Notes: generated by a model from the letters alone, not told the origin. Positions 35,054 through 45,388 are shown, counted from the stretch's first letter. The stretch: DNA of 64,000 nucleotides from an uncultured Glaciecola sp. (GCF_937770335.1 NZ_CALJHY010000003.1:310001-374000); one strand, 5' to 3'. Made by a program: numbers and translations.

Positions 35054-35637
35054 TTATATTTCCATATCATCTAAATTTAAAATATGTTGCAGCCACGAAC
35101 CGAGATAGGTGGCCGAGAGGCGCACAATCAAAAACTATATCCCATACAGTCAATTATTAAACTAGCGAGCAACATAAATATATTGTAGGAAGCGTCATAT
35201 TTCCAACTTTTATCTTTAATAGTGCTCATCGGACACTCAAATTTAAAACTCCTTAAAAAAAACCGCCTATTACCTGCAGGGTTAGAAGCCCCAACATTCA
35301 CTCAATGAGTAAATAGTCAACCACCATTAAATCGAATTTCAGCAATTTAATATCTCAGTCGTTTTTAAACCTACAGAAACACTTTTTTTATTTTAAAAAA
35401 GTCAATTTTAGCTAGCTACTCGTGATAACCTATTGTTGGAATGTTATCAACAAGTGTCTAATTAGTTATTAAAAATTTAATATCTTTAATCTAAATTAAG
35501 ATTACATATACTATTTTAATAATAAGTTAAGCCTTAGCTTTATCTCTTTTATATGTATAGTTTTTAAAAACATTGAATCCTCTCACCTAACCAAAATGCT
35601 TCTTCATTGTTGGTATTAACTCTCAAATTTTCGTGAC

Positions 35638-35657
35638 GGCAGCAATTTCTTGCTACC
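35638..35657 (-). promoter_or_regulatory. Possible JUMPstart/ops-like leader hairpin upstream of pseB
   Basis: The minus strand reads GGTAGCAA, GAAA, TTGCTGCC, a near-perfect 8-bp hairpin with one mismatch. GGTAGC is shared with the JUMPstart/ops elements that recruit the antiterminator RfaH to long polysaccharide operons. The complete ops 8-mer GGCGGTAG is not present and the match is short. Location in the leader of a long operon supports the idea only weakly. Confidence 0.25.
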
Positions 35658-35708
35658 ATTTTGTTGTCTTACTTTATAAAAAATCTCGATATAAATGAAT
35701 ACATCCGT

Positions 35709-35824
35709 TCAAGCTTCTTTTACTACATGATAAACTATAAGTCTTTTGTGTACAGGCACTTTAGTTACATCAAGTATTCTTTTACCAAGGCCTGCGACAG
35801 GAATGACTATTTAGCGACTTTCAT
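35709..35824 (-). pseudogene. Decayed N-terminal fragment of a galU/nucleotidyltransferase gene
   Basis: On the minus strand an ATG (MKVAK) followed by an apparent one-base loss opens the sequence [17 protein letters not shown], then VPVHKRLIVYHVVKEA and a stop. This aligns with the GalU start [16 protein letters not shown] and, after about five missing codons, with [10 protein letters not shown]. It is clearly a relic of the N-terminal nucleotide-binding part; nothing further downstream is recognisable. It sits between wzz and pseB and points to rearrangement or allele replacement at the locus. The rest of the 800-bp intergenic region (35054-35855) is AT-rich, with no other gene seen. Confidence 0.7.
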
Positions 35825-35855
35825 ATTGATTACAAATAATAGGTAATAATGGGCA

Positions 35856-36818
35856 TTATAGCTCATCTTTCTTCAAACTTGAAAAGTGCCTAACCAACAC
35901 AATAAGTAAACCAAGCATCCCGCCTAACATCGCACCTAGAACACAAATTAACGCTCTTTTAGGCCCTGCTTTCAACTCTGGAACAACTGCAGGATCAAGT
36001 GTCTTAAATAAATATTCGGGACTTGCGTTAGCTAACATAATAGTTTCGGTTTGTGATTGTATAAGCTCGAAAAATCCCATTTGTAACTCTGCCAACTTTG
36101 TTTGTTCTATCTGATTAAGCAAATAGTCAATTGAACGCTGTGCTTGTTGTACATCTTGATTTCGGATCGTGTTATTTATGTCTTGAACTAACCAGTCCAC
36201 CCATTGCTTCGCAACGTGGGGCGAATAATGTTCAATTGCAATAGTTATAAAGCTTGATTCTTTATCTTGTGAAACAGATAATAAACTACTGAATGCTTTA
36301 TGGGCTTCTTGAACTGATGGCTCTGACTTTCTTGGCGCTTTTGCTTCTCTGACCCAAGCTTGACTATCTACATTATAGGTTTCGGTGTCTATCAAAACTT
36401 TATTAGTGTTTGAATCCCAACCATTACTGGCCATCAAATCAACCATAACGGGATATTTATCAACAAAATCGGCAAAAAATGTACGTGACTTTAACACTTC
36501 AATACCCATAGGGGTTTTATTAAAAGCTCCGCCACCCAGTGATACGCCAGCCAATGAGGCAAACCCACCAAATTTACTTGCTAAGCCATTCATACCCCCA
36601 TCGTCGCCACCTACCGGTGATAGTAAGGCTTCTGCTCTGTATATATTTGGCATAGAAAGAGCAATTGCAACCGCAATAATACTGGCCACAACAGTGGTTA
36701 ATATTATCGTGATTTTTCCAGCCCACAAAGCAGAGCATAATTCTTTTAGGTCAATTTCATCATCGTTCACAGACTTATTTGTTAATTCAGAAGTCTGATT
36801 GTAAATATTATCCGACAT
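35856..36818 (-). CDS. wzz: Wzz-family chain-length determinant
   Basis: A 320-residue polysaccharide co-polymerase with two membrane helices, about residues 34-54 (TIILTTVVASIIAVAIALSM) and 288-310 (ALICVLGAMLGGMLGLLIVL). The periplasmic domain starts with the typical NIYRAEALLSPVG. The second helix lies in a Pro-rich setting (PAVVPELKAGPKRALI), as in Wzz proteins. There is no C-terminal tyrosine-kinase domain, so it is the O-antigen Wzz type, not Wzc. It is 88 bp after the Wza-like gene and probably controls polymer length together with Wzy. Confidence 0.88.
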   Translation of the reverse strand: MSDNIYNQTSELTNKSVNDDEIDLKELCSALWAGKITIILTTVVASIIAVAIALSMPNIYRAEALLSPVGGDDGGMNGLASKFGGFASLAGVSLGGGAFNKTPMGIEVLKSRTFFADFVDKYPVMVDLMASNGWDSNTNKVLIDTETYNVDSQAWVREAKAPRKSEPSVQEAHKAFSSLLSVSQDKESSFITIAIEHYSPHVAKQWVDWLVQDINNTIRNQDVQQAQRSIDYLLNQIEQTKLAELQMGFFELIQSQTETIMLANASPEYLFKTLDPAVVPELKAGPKRALICVLGAMLGGMLGLLIVLVRHFSSLKKDEL

Positions 36819-36906
36819 ATAATTCCCTATGAAGCAAATGAATTGAAAAAATGGCTTGTGCCGAAAATTTTACTAATGGACCAATCATTATCATTTAAAA
36901 TATTTA

Positions 36907-39522
36907 TCAAAGCGAACCAATCGCAGCCAACGCCACAGTACTCTGATAAATAATCTGCGTAACCCCCTGCCATAAACCAATATTATCGTAATTCGTCACA
37001 TCCCGAGGCACTACAATAGTATCACCCGGCGATAAATTGACTTTACTTGCACTACTAAACCAAAAACTTGATTCAGGAATAAAGACAGAACCATCCGCTT
37101 TCACTATATATACTTTTGAAGCATCTCCGTATTCTCTTACGCCACCTGCTTTAGATATATAATCTGCAATGCTCAAAGTAGGATCATACCAATGCGTTGC
37201 TGTAACAAAAACTTCTCCAATAATTGATACTGCTGGAGTTATGTTTGGAATAACTAAGTTATCGCCACCTTTCAAGTCAATATCAAGCCCTATTTCGTTG
37301 TTTAACAGCACACCTAAGTCAATTACCAACCTACCAATGGGCTGAGCATTTTCCAGCTCATTAAGTATCTTAGTCGCATTATCATAATCAATTGTCTTTG
37401 AAAACTGACTATTCGATAAGTTATTGTTTGCCAACTGCTCCCGCAAACCTTCTACGGCTCGCTTTATACTTTTTTGTTCTTTTCTTTGAAGTTCTACACG
37501 AGTAAAGACGGCGGCTTTAATGGTCGCTTTTTCTGTTAAGCCACCAGCACGTTTCAACAGGTTCGTTAAGGTTTCATCTTTAGATATTTGATAAGTACCC
37601 GGGAAAACAACTTCCCCCGATAGTTTAACAACATTGCTTTCGTACCAATCAGGAATTCTAACAATGTTTAACACATCTTTAGACGTCAACTTTATTTGCT
37701 CACTCTCAATCAACGCTAGTTGTGTAAGAAGGTTAAATTGTTTGTGTGCGGTTACCGCTAAATTATCTTCATAGATTAGTGATGTAATTTCAGCACTCTC
37801 TAAGTGTGCCGACTCGGTCAGCCCACCTGTTGCGCGTAATATGCTTGCCAATGAGTTATTAGTCGCTATTGGATAAACGCCAGGAAACTTAACTTGCCCA
37901 ACAACTTCAATGAGTTGAACTGAACGGCCTTCAGAAGCTTCACTTTTTAGCCTTGCAATTATTGGTGCCAATAATTGTTTGCGAGAATAATTAACTTTAT
38001 CAGCATCCGCAAATTGCTTTGTAGTAAATGATTCAAGTTCATTTTTTTGTACAAATTGAGCTTCTTTAGATTTAACATCATCTTCAGAGGTTTTTACATT
38101 ACCTGCAGTGATTCGTTGCTCAAGTCCGCTTGCTGAATTAAATGACACTCTATTAAAAAGAAGAATTTGATCAAGTGCTTTCAAATCAATATCAAAGTCA
38201 CCGGTGATAACATCAGACGGCGAAAATTGAATGATGGAAGTATGTTCATCAAATTTTGCACGACGAACAATCAATGCATAATTCAAATCTGTGTTATTTA
38301 GGATAGCAGCTCTATTAACTACTGCGCTTAACTTCTGCTTTTGGGTTAAAGAAACAAGTTGAGGACTATTTATTGCTCCTAATACCCGAATAGCATTGGT
38401 AAATTCCAAATTAGCCTTCGGGACAGACACAAAATCACCATTGGTTAATTCAGCGCTGCGTTGATTTTTATCATTCGAATTCAAACTCAGTATTGTTAAG
38501 CCCTTTATAATGTCATTTCGAACTACCTGAATTGACTTTTTATCTGCGTTTGGCATCAAACCACCCGCCAAAGTTAAAAGGTCATCAAACGACTCATTGC
38601 TAGTTAATTCATATATAGCAGGCCTTCTAACCTCACCTTCTATAGAAACAATTTTGGCTACAGTAGGAACAAAAATTACATCGCCTTGCTGTAATCTAAT
38701 ATCGTTTGCAGTGTTGCCATAAACAATAAGGTCGTATAAATCAAATGTAGTGACCGTTTTACCGTTTCTCTTAACTTCAATATTGCGAAGAGAGCCAATA
38801 TTACTAACACCACCACTATTAAACAAAGCGGTTGTCACGGTAGATAATGAATTTAGCGTTAATGTTCCCGGGCGATAAACCTCCCCAACCAAAAATATCT
38901 GTATGGTTTTTAACTGACCCATGGTGATAAAAGCTTGAACACCAATTTTTTGCTGTTCATATTTTTGCAGAATTAATTGCTTAGCTTCACTATAAGATGT
39001 GCCCGCGATAGAAAGTGGTCCTAACTCGGGAATAGCCACATTTCCCTCATTGTTGACATTTAGTTCATAACTGCCCGTCTCTTTGCCATAAAGCTGCAAT
39101 TTGAGAGAATCACCCGGGCCAATGATATAATTATTCGGCACAGGAACATTAGTTTGCGGTACAGCCGAAACGCGCTCTGAATTAAATAGCTCATACCCAA
39201 AAGGTTTTAGTTTATTACTTTCAGATTCTACAACACTCTGTTTCGCCAGCTCTGCAGACACCTTGGTTTCATTGACTTTTCTTTCAACAGCATCAGGCGG
39301 TGCTGAATTAATCGCAGTTTGTGCTGTGTTTGTATTTGCGCCATTTAGCATAGATACATCAAAGCCCATCTGCTTTGCAAGTTGCTCTTGTTGAGCGCGG
39401 GGTAGAGTCTTAAACTGCTCAATTTGTTGTTGAGACGGCATGCCAGACTGCGCATTAATATCAAATACGTAAACTGCCAGTATTAAAACGACTGGTATTT
39501 TTTTCAACAGATTATATTTCAT
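36907..39522 (-). CDS. Wza-like polysaccharide export outer-membrane protein with multiple SLBB domains
   Basis: An 871-residue protein with an N-terminal signal peptide (LLKKIPVVLILAVYVFDINA, cut near residue 24). The polysaccharide export domain begins NNYIIGPGDSLKLQLYG (about residue 130). Several SLBB repeats follow (VGEVYRPGTLTL, IEGEVRRPAIYEL, VVGQVKFPGVYPI, LSGEVVFPGTYQI, IIGEVFVTATHWY), and the C-terminus is VNLSPGDTIVVPRD plus a hydrophobic tail. It is more than twice the length of E. coli Wza (379) because of the extra repeats. It lacks a lipobox. It would form the outer-membrane export channel for the polymer. It is next to wzz and wecC. Confidence 0.9.
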   Translation of the reverse strand: MKYNLLKKIPVVLILAVYVFDINAQSGMPSQQQIEQFKTLPRAQQEQLAKQMGFDVSMLNGANTNTAQTAINSAPPDAVERKVNETKVSAELAKQSVVESESNKLKPFGYELFNSERVSAVPQTNVPVPNNYIIGPGDSLKLQLYGKETGSYELNVNNEGNVAIPELGPLSIAGTSYSEAKQLILQKYEQQKIGVQAFITMGQLKTIQIFLVGEVYRPGTLTLNSLSTVTTALFNSGGVSNIGSLRNIEVKRNGKTVTTFDLYDLIVYGNTANDIRLQQGDVIFVPTVAKIVSIEGEVRRPAIYELTSNESFDDLLTLAGGLMPNADKKSIQVVRNDIIKGLTILSLNSNDKNQRSAELTNGDFVSVPKANLEFTNAIRVLGAINSPQLVSLTQKQKLSAVVNRAAILNNTDLNYALIVRRAKFDEHTSIIQFSPSDVITGDFDIDLKALDQILLFNRVSFNSASGLEQRITAGNVKTSEDDVKSKEAQFVQKNELESFTTKQFADADKVNYSRKQLLAPIIARLKSEASEGRSVQLIEVVGQVKFPGVYPIATNNSLASILRATGGLTESAHLESAEITSLIYEDNLAVTAHKQFNLLTQLALIESEQIKLTSKDVLNIVRIPDWYESNVVKLSGEVVFPGTYQISKDETLTNLLKRAGGLTEKATIKAAVFTRVELQRKEQKSIKRAVEGLREQLANNNLSNSQFSKTIDYDNATKILNELENAQPIGRLVIDLGVLLNNEIGLDIDLKGGDNLVIPNITPAVSIIGEVFVTATHWYDPTLSIADYISKAGGVREYGDASKVYIVKADGSVFIPESSFWFSSASKVNLSPGDTIVVPRDVTNYDNIGLWQGVTQIIYQSTVALAAIGSL

Positions 39523-39544
39523 CAGCGACCTTGAAACCTTCTAA

Positions 39545-40810
39545 TTATTTCCAGATACCTTTGGTATCAACAACCAAACCAACTGGTTTACTCTTTGCTT
39601 TAAACTCTTTGTGGTCAACCAATAAAACATGTATGTCAGATGAATTATAAGCCCCATCAAACTTACTCAAGTTCACACCATTTACTTGCATATTAGCTTC
39701 TATATTTGGTTCAACAGATACCAACGAAGTACCATATAGTGACGTTAATTCCCTTGCAATATTCAGTGCAGGGCTTTCACGTAAATCATCAATATCAGGT
39801 TTGAACGCTAACCCATAACAAGCAATTCTCATATTTGAAATCGATTTTTTTGGGTTTGCTGTTAGGAAGTCGGCAACAGCCAATTTAACTTTTTCGATTA
39901 CCCAGAGCGGCTTCGAATCATTAACTTCTCTCGCCGTTTTTATCAATCTAGCCGACTCAGGGGAACGACTCACAATAAACCACGGGTCCACTGCTATGCA
40001 ATGCCCACCGACACCAGGTCCAGGCTGTAAAATATTAACTCGCGGGTGCCTGTTGGCTAAAGCAATTAGCTCCCAAACATCTATATCCGTTTCATCACAA
40101 ATAATGGATAACTCGTTAGCGAAGGCAATACTCACATCTCGTGATGCATTTTCCGTCAATTTGGCCATTTCTGCTGTTCGAGCATTTGTTACAACGCAAT
40201 CACCTTGCACAAACACTTTATATAATTCAACTGCCTTTTTTGAGCATGCTGATGTTATGCCACCAATAACACGATCATTTTCAATCAATTCTCTTACTAC
40301 ATGACCGGGCAATACTCTTTCTGGACAATGCGCAACGAAGATATCCGCGTTCATTGCACCTTCAACCGGGAAACTTAAATCCTCTCTTGCTGCTGCTAAC
40401 CACTCAACAACTTTTTCTGTAGCGCCTACCGGTGAGGTTGACTCAAGAATAACGAGGTCTCCCTTTTTTAACACTGGGGCAATAGAGCTGCAGGCTGCTT
40501 GAATATACTTTAAATCAGGCTTTGGCACACTCAACGAGGAATCATTTTCGAAAGGTGTAGGCACTGCGATCAGGAATGCATCCGCTGGCTCTGGAACCGC
40601 AACCGCTCTCAATCTGCCTTTGGCAACGCCTTGTGCAACCAACGCATCCAAGTCAGGTTCAACAATATGAATTTCACCACGATTAATCGTATCAACGGCA
40701 TGCTGGTTAACATCAACGCCAATCACTTTTTTACCATGCGCTGCAAACATTGCCGCTGTTGGAAGCCCTATATATCCTAACCCAATGACTGAAATCGTAT
40801 CAAATGCCAT
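39545..40810 (-). CDS. wecC: UDP-N-acetyl-D-mannosamine dehydrogenase WecC
   Basis: Oxidises UDP-ManNAc to UDP-ManNAcA with two NAD+, supplying an acidic sugar of the polymer. The 421-residue protein starts ISVIGLGYIGLPTAAMFAAH (about residues 6-25). The catalytic Cys is in GPGVGGHCIAVDPWF, and the C-terminus has AFKPDIDDLRESPALNIA. It follows wecB directly, the two sharing one base (TAATG). Compared with Ugd further along, it has the WecC-type motif PGVGGHCIAVDP and not YGGSCFPKD. Confidence 0.94.
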   Translation of the reverse strand: MAFDTISVIGLGYIGLPTAAMFAAHGKKVIGVDVNQHAVDTINRGEIHIVEPDLDALVAQGVAKGRLRAVAVPEPADAFLIAVPTPFENDSSLSVPKPDLKYIQAACSSIAPVLKKGDLVILESTSPVGATEKVVEWLAAAREDLSFPVEGAMNADIFVAHCPERVLPGHVVRELIENDRVIGGITSACSKKAVELYKVFVQGDCVVTNARTAEMAKLTENASRDVSIAFANELSIICDETDIDVWELIALANRHPRVNILQPGPGVGGHCIAVDPWFIVSRSPESARLIKTAREVNDSKPLWVIEKVKLAVADFLTANPKKSISNMRIACYGLAFKPDIDDLRESPALNIARELTSLYGTSLVSVEPNIEANMQVNGVNLSKFDGAYNSSDIHVLLVDHKEFKAKSKPVGLVVDTKGIWK

Positions 40811-41937
40811 TACTTCGTTTCCTTTGCTAATTCATTTGCAATTCGCTCGCACGCTTTCCCATCACCGTAGGGGTTGTGCGCGAAACTCATCGCTTTGTAA
40901 GCAGTCTCATTTGTTAACAACGAATCAAGTTCACTGCATATTATATCTGCATTAGTCCCCACTAGTTTGACGGTGCCTGCTGCTAAAGCTTCAGGACGCT
41001 CAGTAGTATCGCGCATAACCAAAACGGGTTTACCTAAAGACGGTGCTTCTTCTTGAATACCACCAGAATCCGTAAGTATAATATGTGAGCGGTCCATCAA
41101 ATATACAAACTCAAGATACTGTTGAGGTTCAATCAACTTAATATTATCAATACCCGTTAACAAGCGGTTCACCGGCTCTTGCACTGCCGGGTTTAAATGC
41201 ACCGGATAGAGAATTTCCACATTCGGATATTTTTTCGCAGTGTTAGCTAATGCTTGACAAATATTTTCAAAACCTTGACCAAAGTTTTCTCGTCGATGCC
41301 CAGTAACTAATATCAGCTTTTTCGTTTCATCCAAGAAACTGAATTTATCTTTCATCAATTGCTTGGTATTTATATCAGAGTTGAGCTTATCTCTCACTAG
41401 TAATAGCGCATCAATAACAGTATTACCAGTAACCGTAATAGCGCTTTGTGAGTAGTTTTCATTTAATAAATTCTGGGCAGACTCTTGTGTAGGGGCAAAG
41501 TGATAAGTGGCAATAGCCCCCGTTAATTTCCTATTTGCTTCTTCTGGCCAAGGAGAGTAAATATTGCCCGTGCGCAATCCTGCTTCCACGTGCCCTACGG
41601 CAATTTGTTCGTAATAAGCAGCAAGGCTAGTTGCAAACGTTGTTGCGGTGTCTCCATGAACTAGAACAACATCAGGTTTGAATTCAGCTAGCACTGCTTT
41701 CATTTGTAGTAGGATTTTTGAAGTCACATCGTTCAAAGTTTGCTTGTGTTTCATTAAATCAAGGTCGTAGTCTGGCTTTATATCAAACAACTCAAGTACT
41801 TGATCCAACATCTCTCTGTGCTGAGCCGTGACACATACTTTTGCATCAAATCTTTTATCTAATTCTAATGCTTTTACAAGTGGTGCCATTTTGATAGCTT
41901 CTGGCCTAGTGCCAAATACACAGAGAACTTTCTTCAT
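40810..41937 (-). CDS. wecB: UDP-N-acetylglucosamine 2-epimerase (non-hydrolysing) WecB
   Basis: Interconverts UDP-GlcNAc and UDP-ManNAc. The 375-residue protein begins [20 protein letters not shown]. It has [44 protein letters not shown] and [18 protein letters not shown] with the conserved Glu of the active site. It is the first gene of the minus-strand locus, read toward wecC, with the divergent dtp-like gene upstream. The promoter probably lies in the 226 bp between 41938 and 42163. Confidence 0.95.
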   Translation of the reverse strand: MKKVLCVFGTRPEAIKMAPLVKALELDKRFDAKVCVTAQHREMLDQVLELFDIKPDYDLDLMKHKQTLNDVTSKILLQMKAVLAEFKPDVVLVHGDTATTFATSLAAYYEQIAVGHVEAGLRTGNIYSPWPEEANRKLTGAIATYHFAPTQESAQNLLNENYSQSAITVTGNTVIDALLLVRDKLNSDINTKQLMKDKFSFLDETKKLILVTGHRRENFGQGFENICQALANTAKKYPNVEILYPVHLNPAVQEPVNRLLTGIDNIKLIEPQQYLEFVYLMDRSHIILTDSGGIQEEAPSLGKPVLVMRDTTERPEALAAGTVKLVGTNADIICSELDSLLTNETAYKAMSFAHNPYGDGKACERIANELAKETK

Positions 41938-42163
41938 AAATTACATATCCTAATGCCTGCAACCTTGCAGCGTTTTCCATAAGAACGCGATCCTACTGAA
42001 ATACGCCCCAAATGTCACACCTAATCGTCAACTTTTGTCGTACTTTTAGATAATTGCGCTTTCAGCCTCAATTTTTAACATACTTGCAACTTTAATCATT
42101 AATACTGCATACTGCATCTGGACTTACAGAAAAATAAAAACAAACTGTTTTCAAGGAATACTA

Positions 42164-43660
42164 ATGTCGATAGAAAAAAATAATGACCGAAGTTTTGTTG
42201 GTCATCCAATCGGTTTGCTGACACTAGCAGGAACCGAAATGTGGGAACGCATGAGCTACTATGGAATGCGCGCGCTTCTCGTTCTTTTTATGGTACTTGC
42301 TATTGAGGAAGGTGGATTAGGTTTATCTGTCGCCACTGCGTCAGCTATATATGGACTATATACTGGTGCCGTTTACTTCTTCGGTTTACCCGGCGGTTGG
42401 ATTGCAGACCGTTTAATTGGTGGCCAAAAAGCAGTGTTTTATGGCGGTTTCGTGATCATGATTGGTCATATCATATTGGCCATTCCTTCCGATTCAACTT
42501 TTTTCTTAGGCTTGATTTTTGTGGTTTTGGGTACTGGCTTACTAAAACCAAACATTGGCGCTATGGTTGGCCAATTGTATGGTTCAAAAGACCCCCGTCG
42601 TGACAGTGCATACACCATCTATTATATGGGTATTAATATTGGTTCATTAATCGGCTATGGCGTTTGTGGTTACTTGCAAGTAAACATGGGTTATCACTGG
42701 GCTTTTGGTGCCGCTGCTGTGGGTATGGGTATTGGGCTAATTCAATATAAACTTACATTGCATAACATCAAGGGTATTTCAGACAAGCCGGTTGTACCAC
42801 TAACGCCTGCAGGTCAGCAAAGAGCGTATATCATTATCATCGGTGTTTTAATTGCGTTAGCAACACTCACGGTTTTAGTTTACACCGGTGCGGTCGGTTT
42901 CGACCCGATTATTGTTGCTAAGCAAGTGGCAATTGCAATAACGTCTATCTTCTTACTCTACTTCGGCTACATCTTCTTTGGTGGCAACTTAAATGGTGAC
43001 GAGCAACGTCGCATGGGTGCATTGTTCTTAATTTGTTTAGCCTCAACTTGTTTTTGGGCTGGTTTTGAACAAGCGGGTTCTTCACTTAACTTATTCGGTC
43101 AAGACTATACTCAACGTATGATTGGCACGTTTGAAATTCCGCCAGCATGGTTTCAATCTGCTAACTCTATTTTCATCATCATTTTATCGCCTTTCTTTGC
43201 GTATATGTGGATGGCCTTAGGTAAGCGCATGATCGAACCAAGCTACAGCGTTAAGTGTGCGATGGGATTGATTATTATGGCCTCTGGCTTTATTGTCATG
43301 TTCTTTGCAGCTCAGCTAGCGGCAAGTGGTTTAAAAGTCGCGCCATATTGGTTGGTTGCTACCTACTTCTTACATACGGTAGGTGAGCTGTTTTTAAGCC
43401 CAGTTGCATTAAGTGCGGTAAGTAAGCTGTCACCAAAACGCTTCTCGGGTCAAATGATGGGTGTATTTGTATTAACGTATTCAATGGGTAGTATTATTGC
43501 TGGTATTTTTGCTGGTAAGTTCGACCCAGAGCAAGTTGATCAAATGCCAGGGCTTTACCTGCAAATAACCTACTTCAGTGTCGCAATTGGTATTGTATTA
43601 CTGCTGTTATCAATGAAAACCGGTAAATGGGAAAAGTTGGCTGAGAAAGACCCTAGCTGA
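42164..43660 (+). CDS. POT-family proton-dependent di/tripeptide transporter
   Basis: A 498-residue major facilitator of the peptide transporter (PTR2/POT) family with about fourteen membrane segments. The ExxER motif appears as TEMWERMSYYGMRALLVLFM (about residues 26-45). The PTR2 signature PGGWIADRLIGGQKAVFYGG is near residue 80 and FxYxxN-type sequence (YTIYYMGINIGSL) near residue 151. It imports di- and tripeptides with protons. AAGGAATA lies just before the ATG. It is divergent from wecB and followed by two hairpins. Confidence 0.92.
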   Translation: MSIEKNNDRSFVGHPIGLLTLAGTEMWERMSYYGMRALLVLFMVLAIEEGGLGLSVATASAIYGLYTGAVYFFGLPGGWIADRLIGGQKAVFYGGFVIMIGHIILAIPSDSTFFLGLIFVVLGTGLLKPNIGAMVGQLYGSKDPRRDSAYTIYYMGINIGSLIGYGVCGYLQVNMGYHWAFGAAAVGMGIGLIQYKLTLHNIKGISDKPVVPLTPAGQQRAYIIIIGVLIALATLTVLVYTGAVGFDPIIVAKQVAIAITSIFLLYFGYIFFGGNLNGDEQRRMGALFLICLASTCFWAGFEQAGSSLNLFGQDYTQRMIGTFEIPPAWFQSANSIFIIILSPFFAYMWMALGKRMIEPSYSVKCAMGLIIMASGFIVMFFAAQLAASGLKVAPYWLVATYFLHTVGELFLSPVALSAVSKLSPKRFSGQMMGVFVLTYSMGSIIAGIFAGKFDPEQVDQMPGLYLQITYFSVAIGIVLLLLSMKTGKWEKLAEKDPS

Positions 43661-43674
43661 AATTAATAGTATTC

Positions 43675-43697
43675 CACTCAATTTAGTAAATTGAGTG
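43675..43697. repeat. 10-bp perfect inverted repeat after the peptide transporter gene
   Basis: CACTCAATTT, AGT, AAATTGAGTG. It ends 1 bp before the terminator hairpin, with no T-run of its own, and may protect the 3' end of the message. Confidence 0.6.
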
Positions 43698-43698
43698 C

Positions 43699-43746
43699 AA
43701 GGCGATGTTAGCTTTTAAAGTGCATCGCCTTTTTTATTGGCACTAA
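43699..43746 (+). terminator. Rho-independent terminator of the peptide transporter gene
   Basis: AAGGCGATG (43699-43707) and CATCGCCTT (43733-43741) form a 9-bp perfect stem over a 25-nt loop, followed by TTTTT on the plus strand. The long loop is unusual but the stem and T-run are clear. Confidence 0.85.
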
Positions 43747-43821
43747 AACACAAACCTACTGACCTAAGTTTGCTACTATCACGTTAATACTATTCTTGTT
43801 TTTTGATTTATGTGAGAAAAA

Positions 43822-44124
43822 GTGAAAATCTACACCTCGACTAAAAAAATCCCAGCATTGGCCGACAAACCATTAACAGAGCGCATGGCGCTGCTGGAAG
43901 AAGCGGCAAAAAAAATGACCGTTCCAGAGAAAACACTATTAAACGTGCTAAAGTTATTTGTGATAGTACCTGTATTTGCTTTGATATTGCAGGTAACTGA
44001 CAATTGGTTTTCACTAGCGTGGGCTGGGCTTATTTTGTTGTTATACCCCATTTTTGTGAAGCCTATTCAATATTCACTGTGTGCTAAATATTTAAAAGCC
44101 AATAATGTAAAAGACAGTGAATAA
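43822..44124 (+). CDS. Small conserved hypothetical membrane protein
   Basis: A 100-residue protein, apparently starting at GTG with a GAGAAA stretch upstream. Residues 1-45 are hydrophilic (KIPALADKPLTERMALLEEA then KKMTVPEKTLLNVLK). Two membrane helices follow, about 43-60 (LFVIVPVFALILQV) and 65-82 (LAWAGLILLLYPIFV). The N-terminal segment looks like DUF6170-type proteins of Alteromonadales, as far as I can judge. The function is unknown. It lies between the peptide transporter and galE. Confidence 0.6.
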   Translation: MKIYTSTKKIPALADKPLTERMALLEEAAKKMTVPEKTLLNVLKLFVIVPVFALILQVTDNWFSLAWAGLILLLYPIFVKPIQYSLCAKYLKANNVKDSE

Positions 44125-44319
44125 ATGAAGCGATAAATATTCGAGTTGGCGCTGGGGTTGGAGTTGGATTAATAGCTGTTATCGATTCATCAAAATGGCG
44201 ATAACTCAAGGTATTTACTCAACCTGATTACAAAATAAAGTATCACCATTTTTTACTACACATTACATTTGTCACATTTATAAGATAAAATGGAATTTAA
44301 TACTAAAGGAGCCTTTTTC

Positions 44320-45339
44320 ATGAAATCAATCCTTGTCACCGGCGGCACTGGCTACATTGGCAGTCACACGGTTCTTCAACTACTAGAAGCAAACTACAAA
44401 GTGGTTATCCTAGACAACTTTTGTAATTCTTCTGATGAGAGTTTGAAAAGAGTACAACAGATAACGGGCAAACAAGCTGACTTATATGAAGGCGATATTC
44501 GTGATACAGATATTCTAAATAGAATATTCAGTGAACATAAAATTGATGGCGTTATTCACTTCGCTGGTTTAAAAGCCGTGGGGGAATCCGTTGAAAAGCC
44601 ACTCATGTATTATGAAAACAACCTATATGGCACGCTTAACTTGTGCAAAGCAATGCAGGCTAACGGTGTAACTAATATCGTGTTTAGTTCATCCGCTACT
44701 GTATACGGCGACCCAACTGAATTACCGCTTCATGAAAACTTACCCACTGGCTCACCAACCAATCCTTATGGTCAGTCAAAGCTCATGGTTGAGCTCATGT
44801 TGGCCGACCTACACAAAGCAGACAACGACTGGAACATTGTGTTGCTGCGCTACTTTAATCCAGCAGGTGCTCACCCAAGCGGCTTAATTGGAGAGGATCC
44901 TAACGGTATACCAAATAACTTGATGCCATTTATTACCCAAGTTGCAACCGGTAAACGTGAGTTTCTAAGTGTGTTTGGTGATGACTACGATACGGTCGAC
45001 GGCACAGGTGTTCGCGATTATATCCACGTTGACGATTTAGCTAATGGTCATTTAAAGGCCTTAGCTAAATTAGAGAGTAAATCGGGCTTGGTTACCTACA
45101 ACTTGGGCACTGGCCAGGGTTATAGCGTGCTTGAAATGGTCACTATGTTCGAACAAGCTTCAGGTCAAAAAGTGCCCTATCAAATTACGCCTAGAAGAGG
45201 CGGCGACGTTGCTGCTTGTTATGCCGACCCGAAGCTGGCAGCAGAAGCACTGGGCTGGACTGCGAAGAAAGGCTTAAAAGAAATGTGTGAGGACTCGTGG
45301 CGTTGGCAGTCTAATAATCCGAATGGTTATAAAGCATAA
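44320..45339 (+). CDS. galE: UDP-glucose 4-epimerase
   Basis: Interconverts UDP-glucose and UDP-galactose with bound NAD+. The 339-residue protein begins [20 protein letters not shown] (residues 4-23). It has the YxxxK pair in [11 protein letters not shown], the [13 protein letters not shown] motif, and the C-terminal [14 protein letters not shown] stretch. The ATG is preceded by AAAGGAGC, a strong ribosome site about 7 nt upstream, so this start is preferred over an ATG ten codons earlier. It lies near but outside the minus-strand polysaccharide locus and may support it. A bidirectional terminator follows. Confidence 0.95.
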   Translation: MKSILVTGGTGYIGSHTVLQLLEANYKVVILDNFCNSSDESLKRVQQITGKQADLYEGDIRDTDILNRIFSEHKIDGVIHFAGLKAVGESVEKPLMYYENNLYGTLNLCKAMQANGVTNIVFSSSATVYGDPTELPLHENLPTGSPTNPYGQSKLMVELMLADLHKADNDWNIVLLRYFNPAGAHPSGLIGEDPNGIPNNLMPFITQVATGKREFLSVFGDDYDTVDGTGVRDYIHVDDLANGHLKALAKLESKSGLVTYNLGTGQGYSVLEMVTMFEQASGQKVPYQITPRRGGDVAACYADPKLAAEALGWTAKKGLKEMCEDSWRWQSNNPNGYKA

Positions 45340-45348
45340 TAAACAAAA

Positions 45349-45388
45349 AAAGAGCCGAGTTACTTTCCATTAACTCGGCTCTTTGTTT
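45349..45388. terminator. Bidirectional terminator between galE and mlaA
   Basis: A 14-bp perfect stem (AAAGAGCCGAGTTA and its complement; arms 45349-45362 and 45371-45384) with an 8-nt loop. The minus strand has a run of seven Ts, ending the ccm-mlaA transcript; the plus strand has a shorter T-rich stretch that can end galE. Confidence 0.92.

Noticed and set aside
35661-35846. 61-codon open frame on the plus strand
   Set aside because: It is the antisense of the galU-like relic, which gives a recognisable protein on the minus strand.
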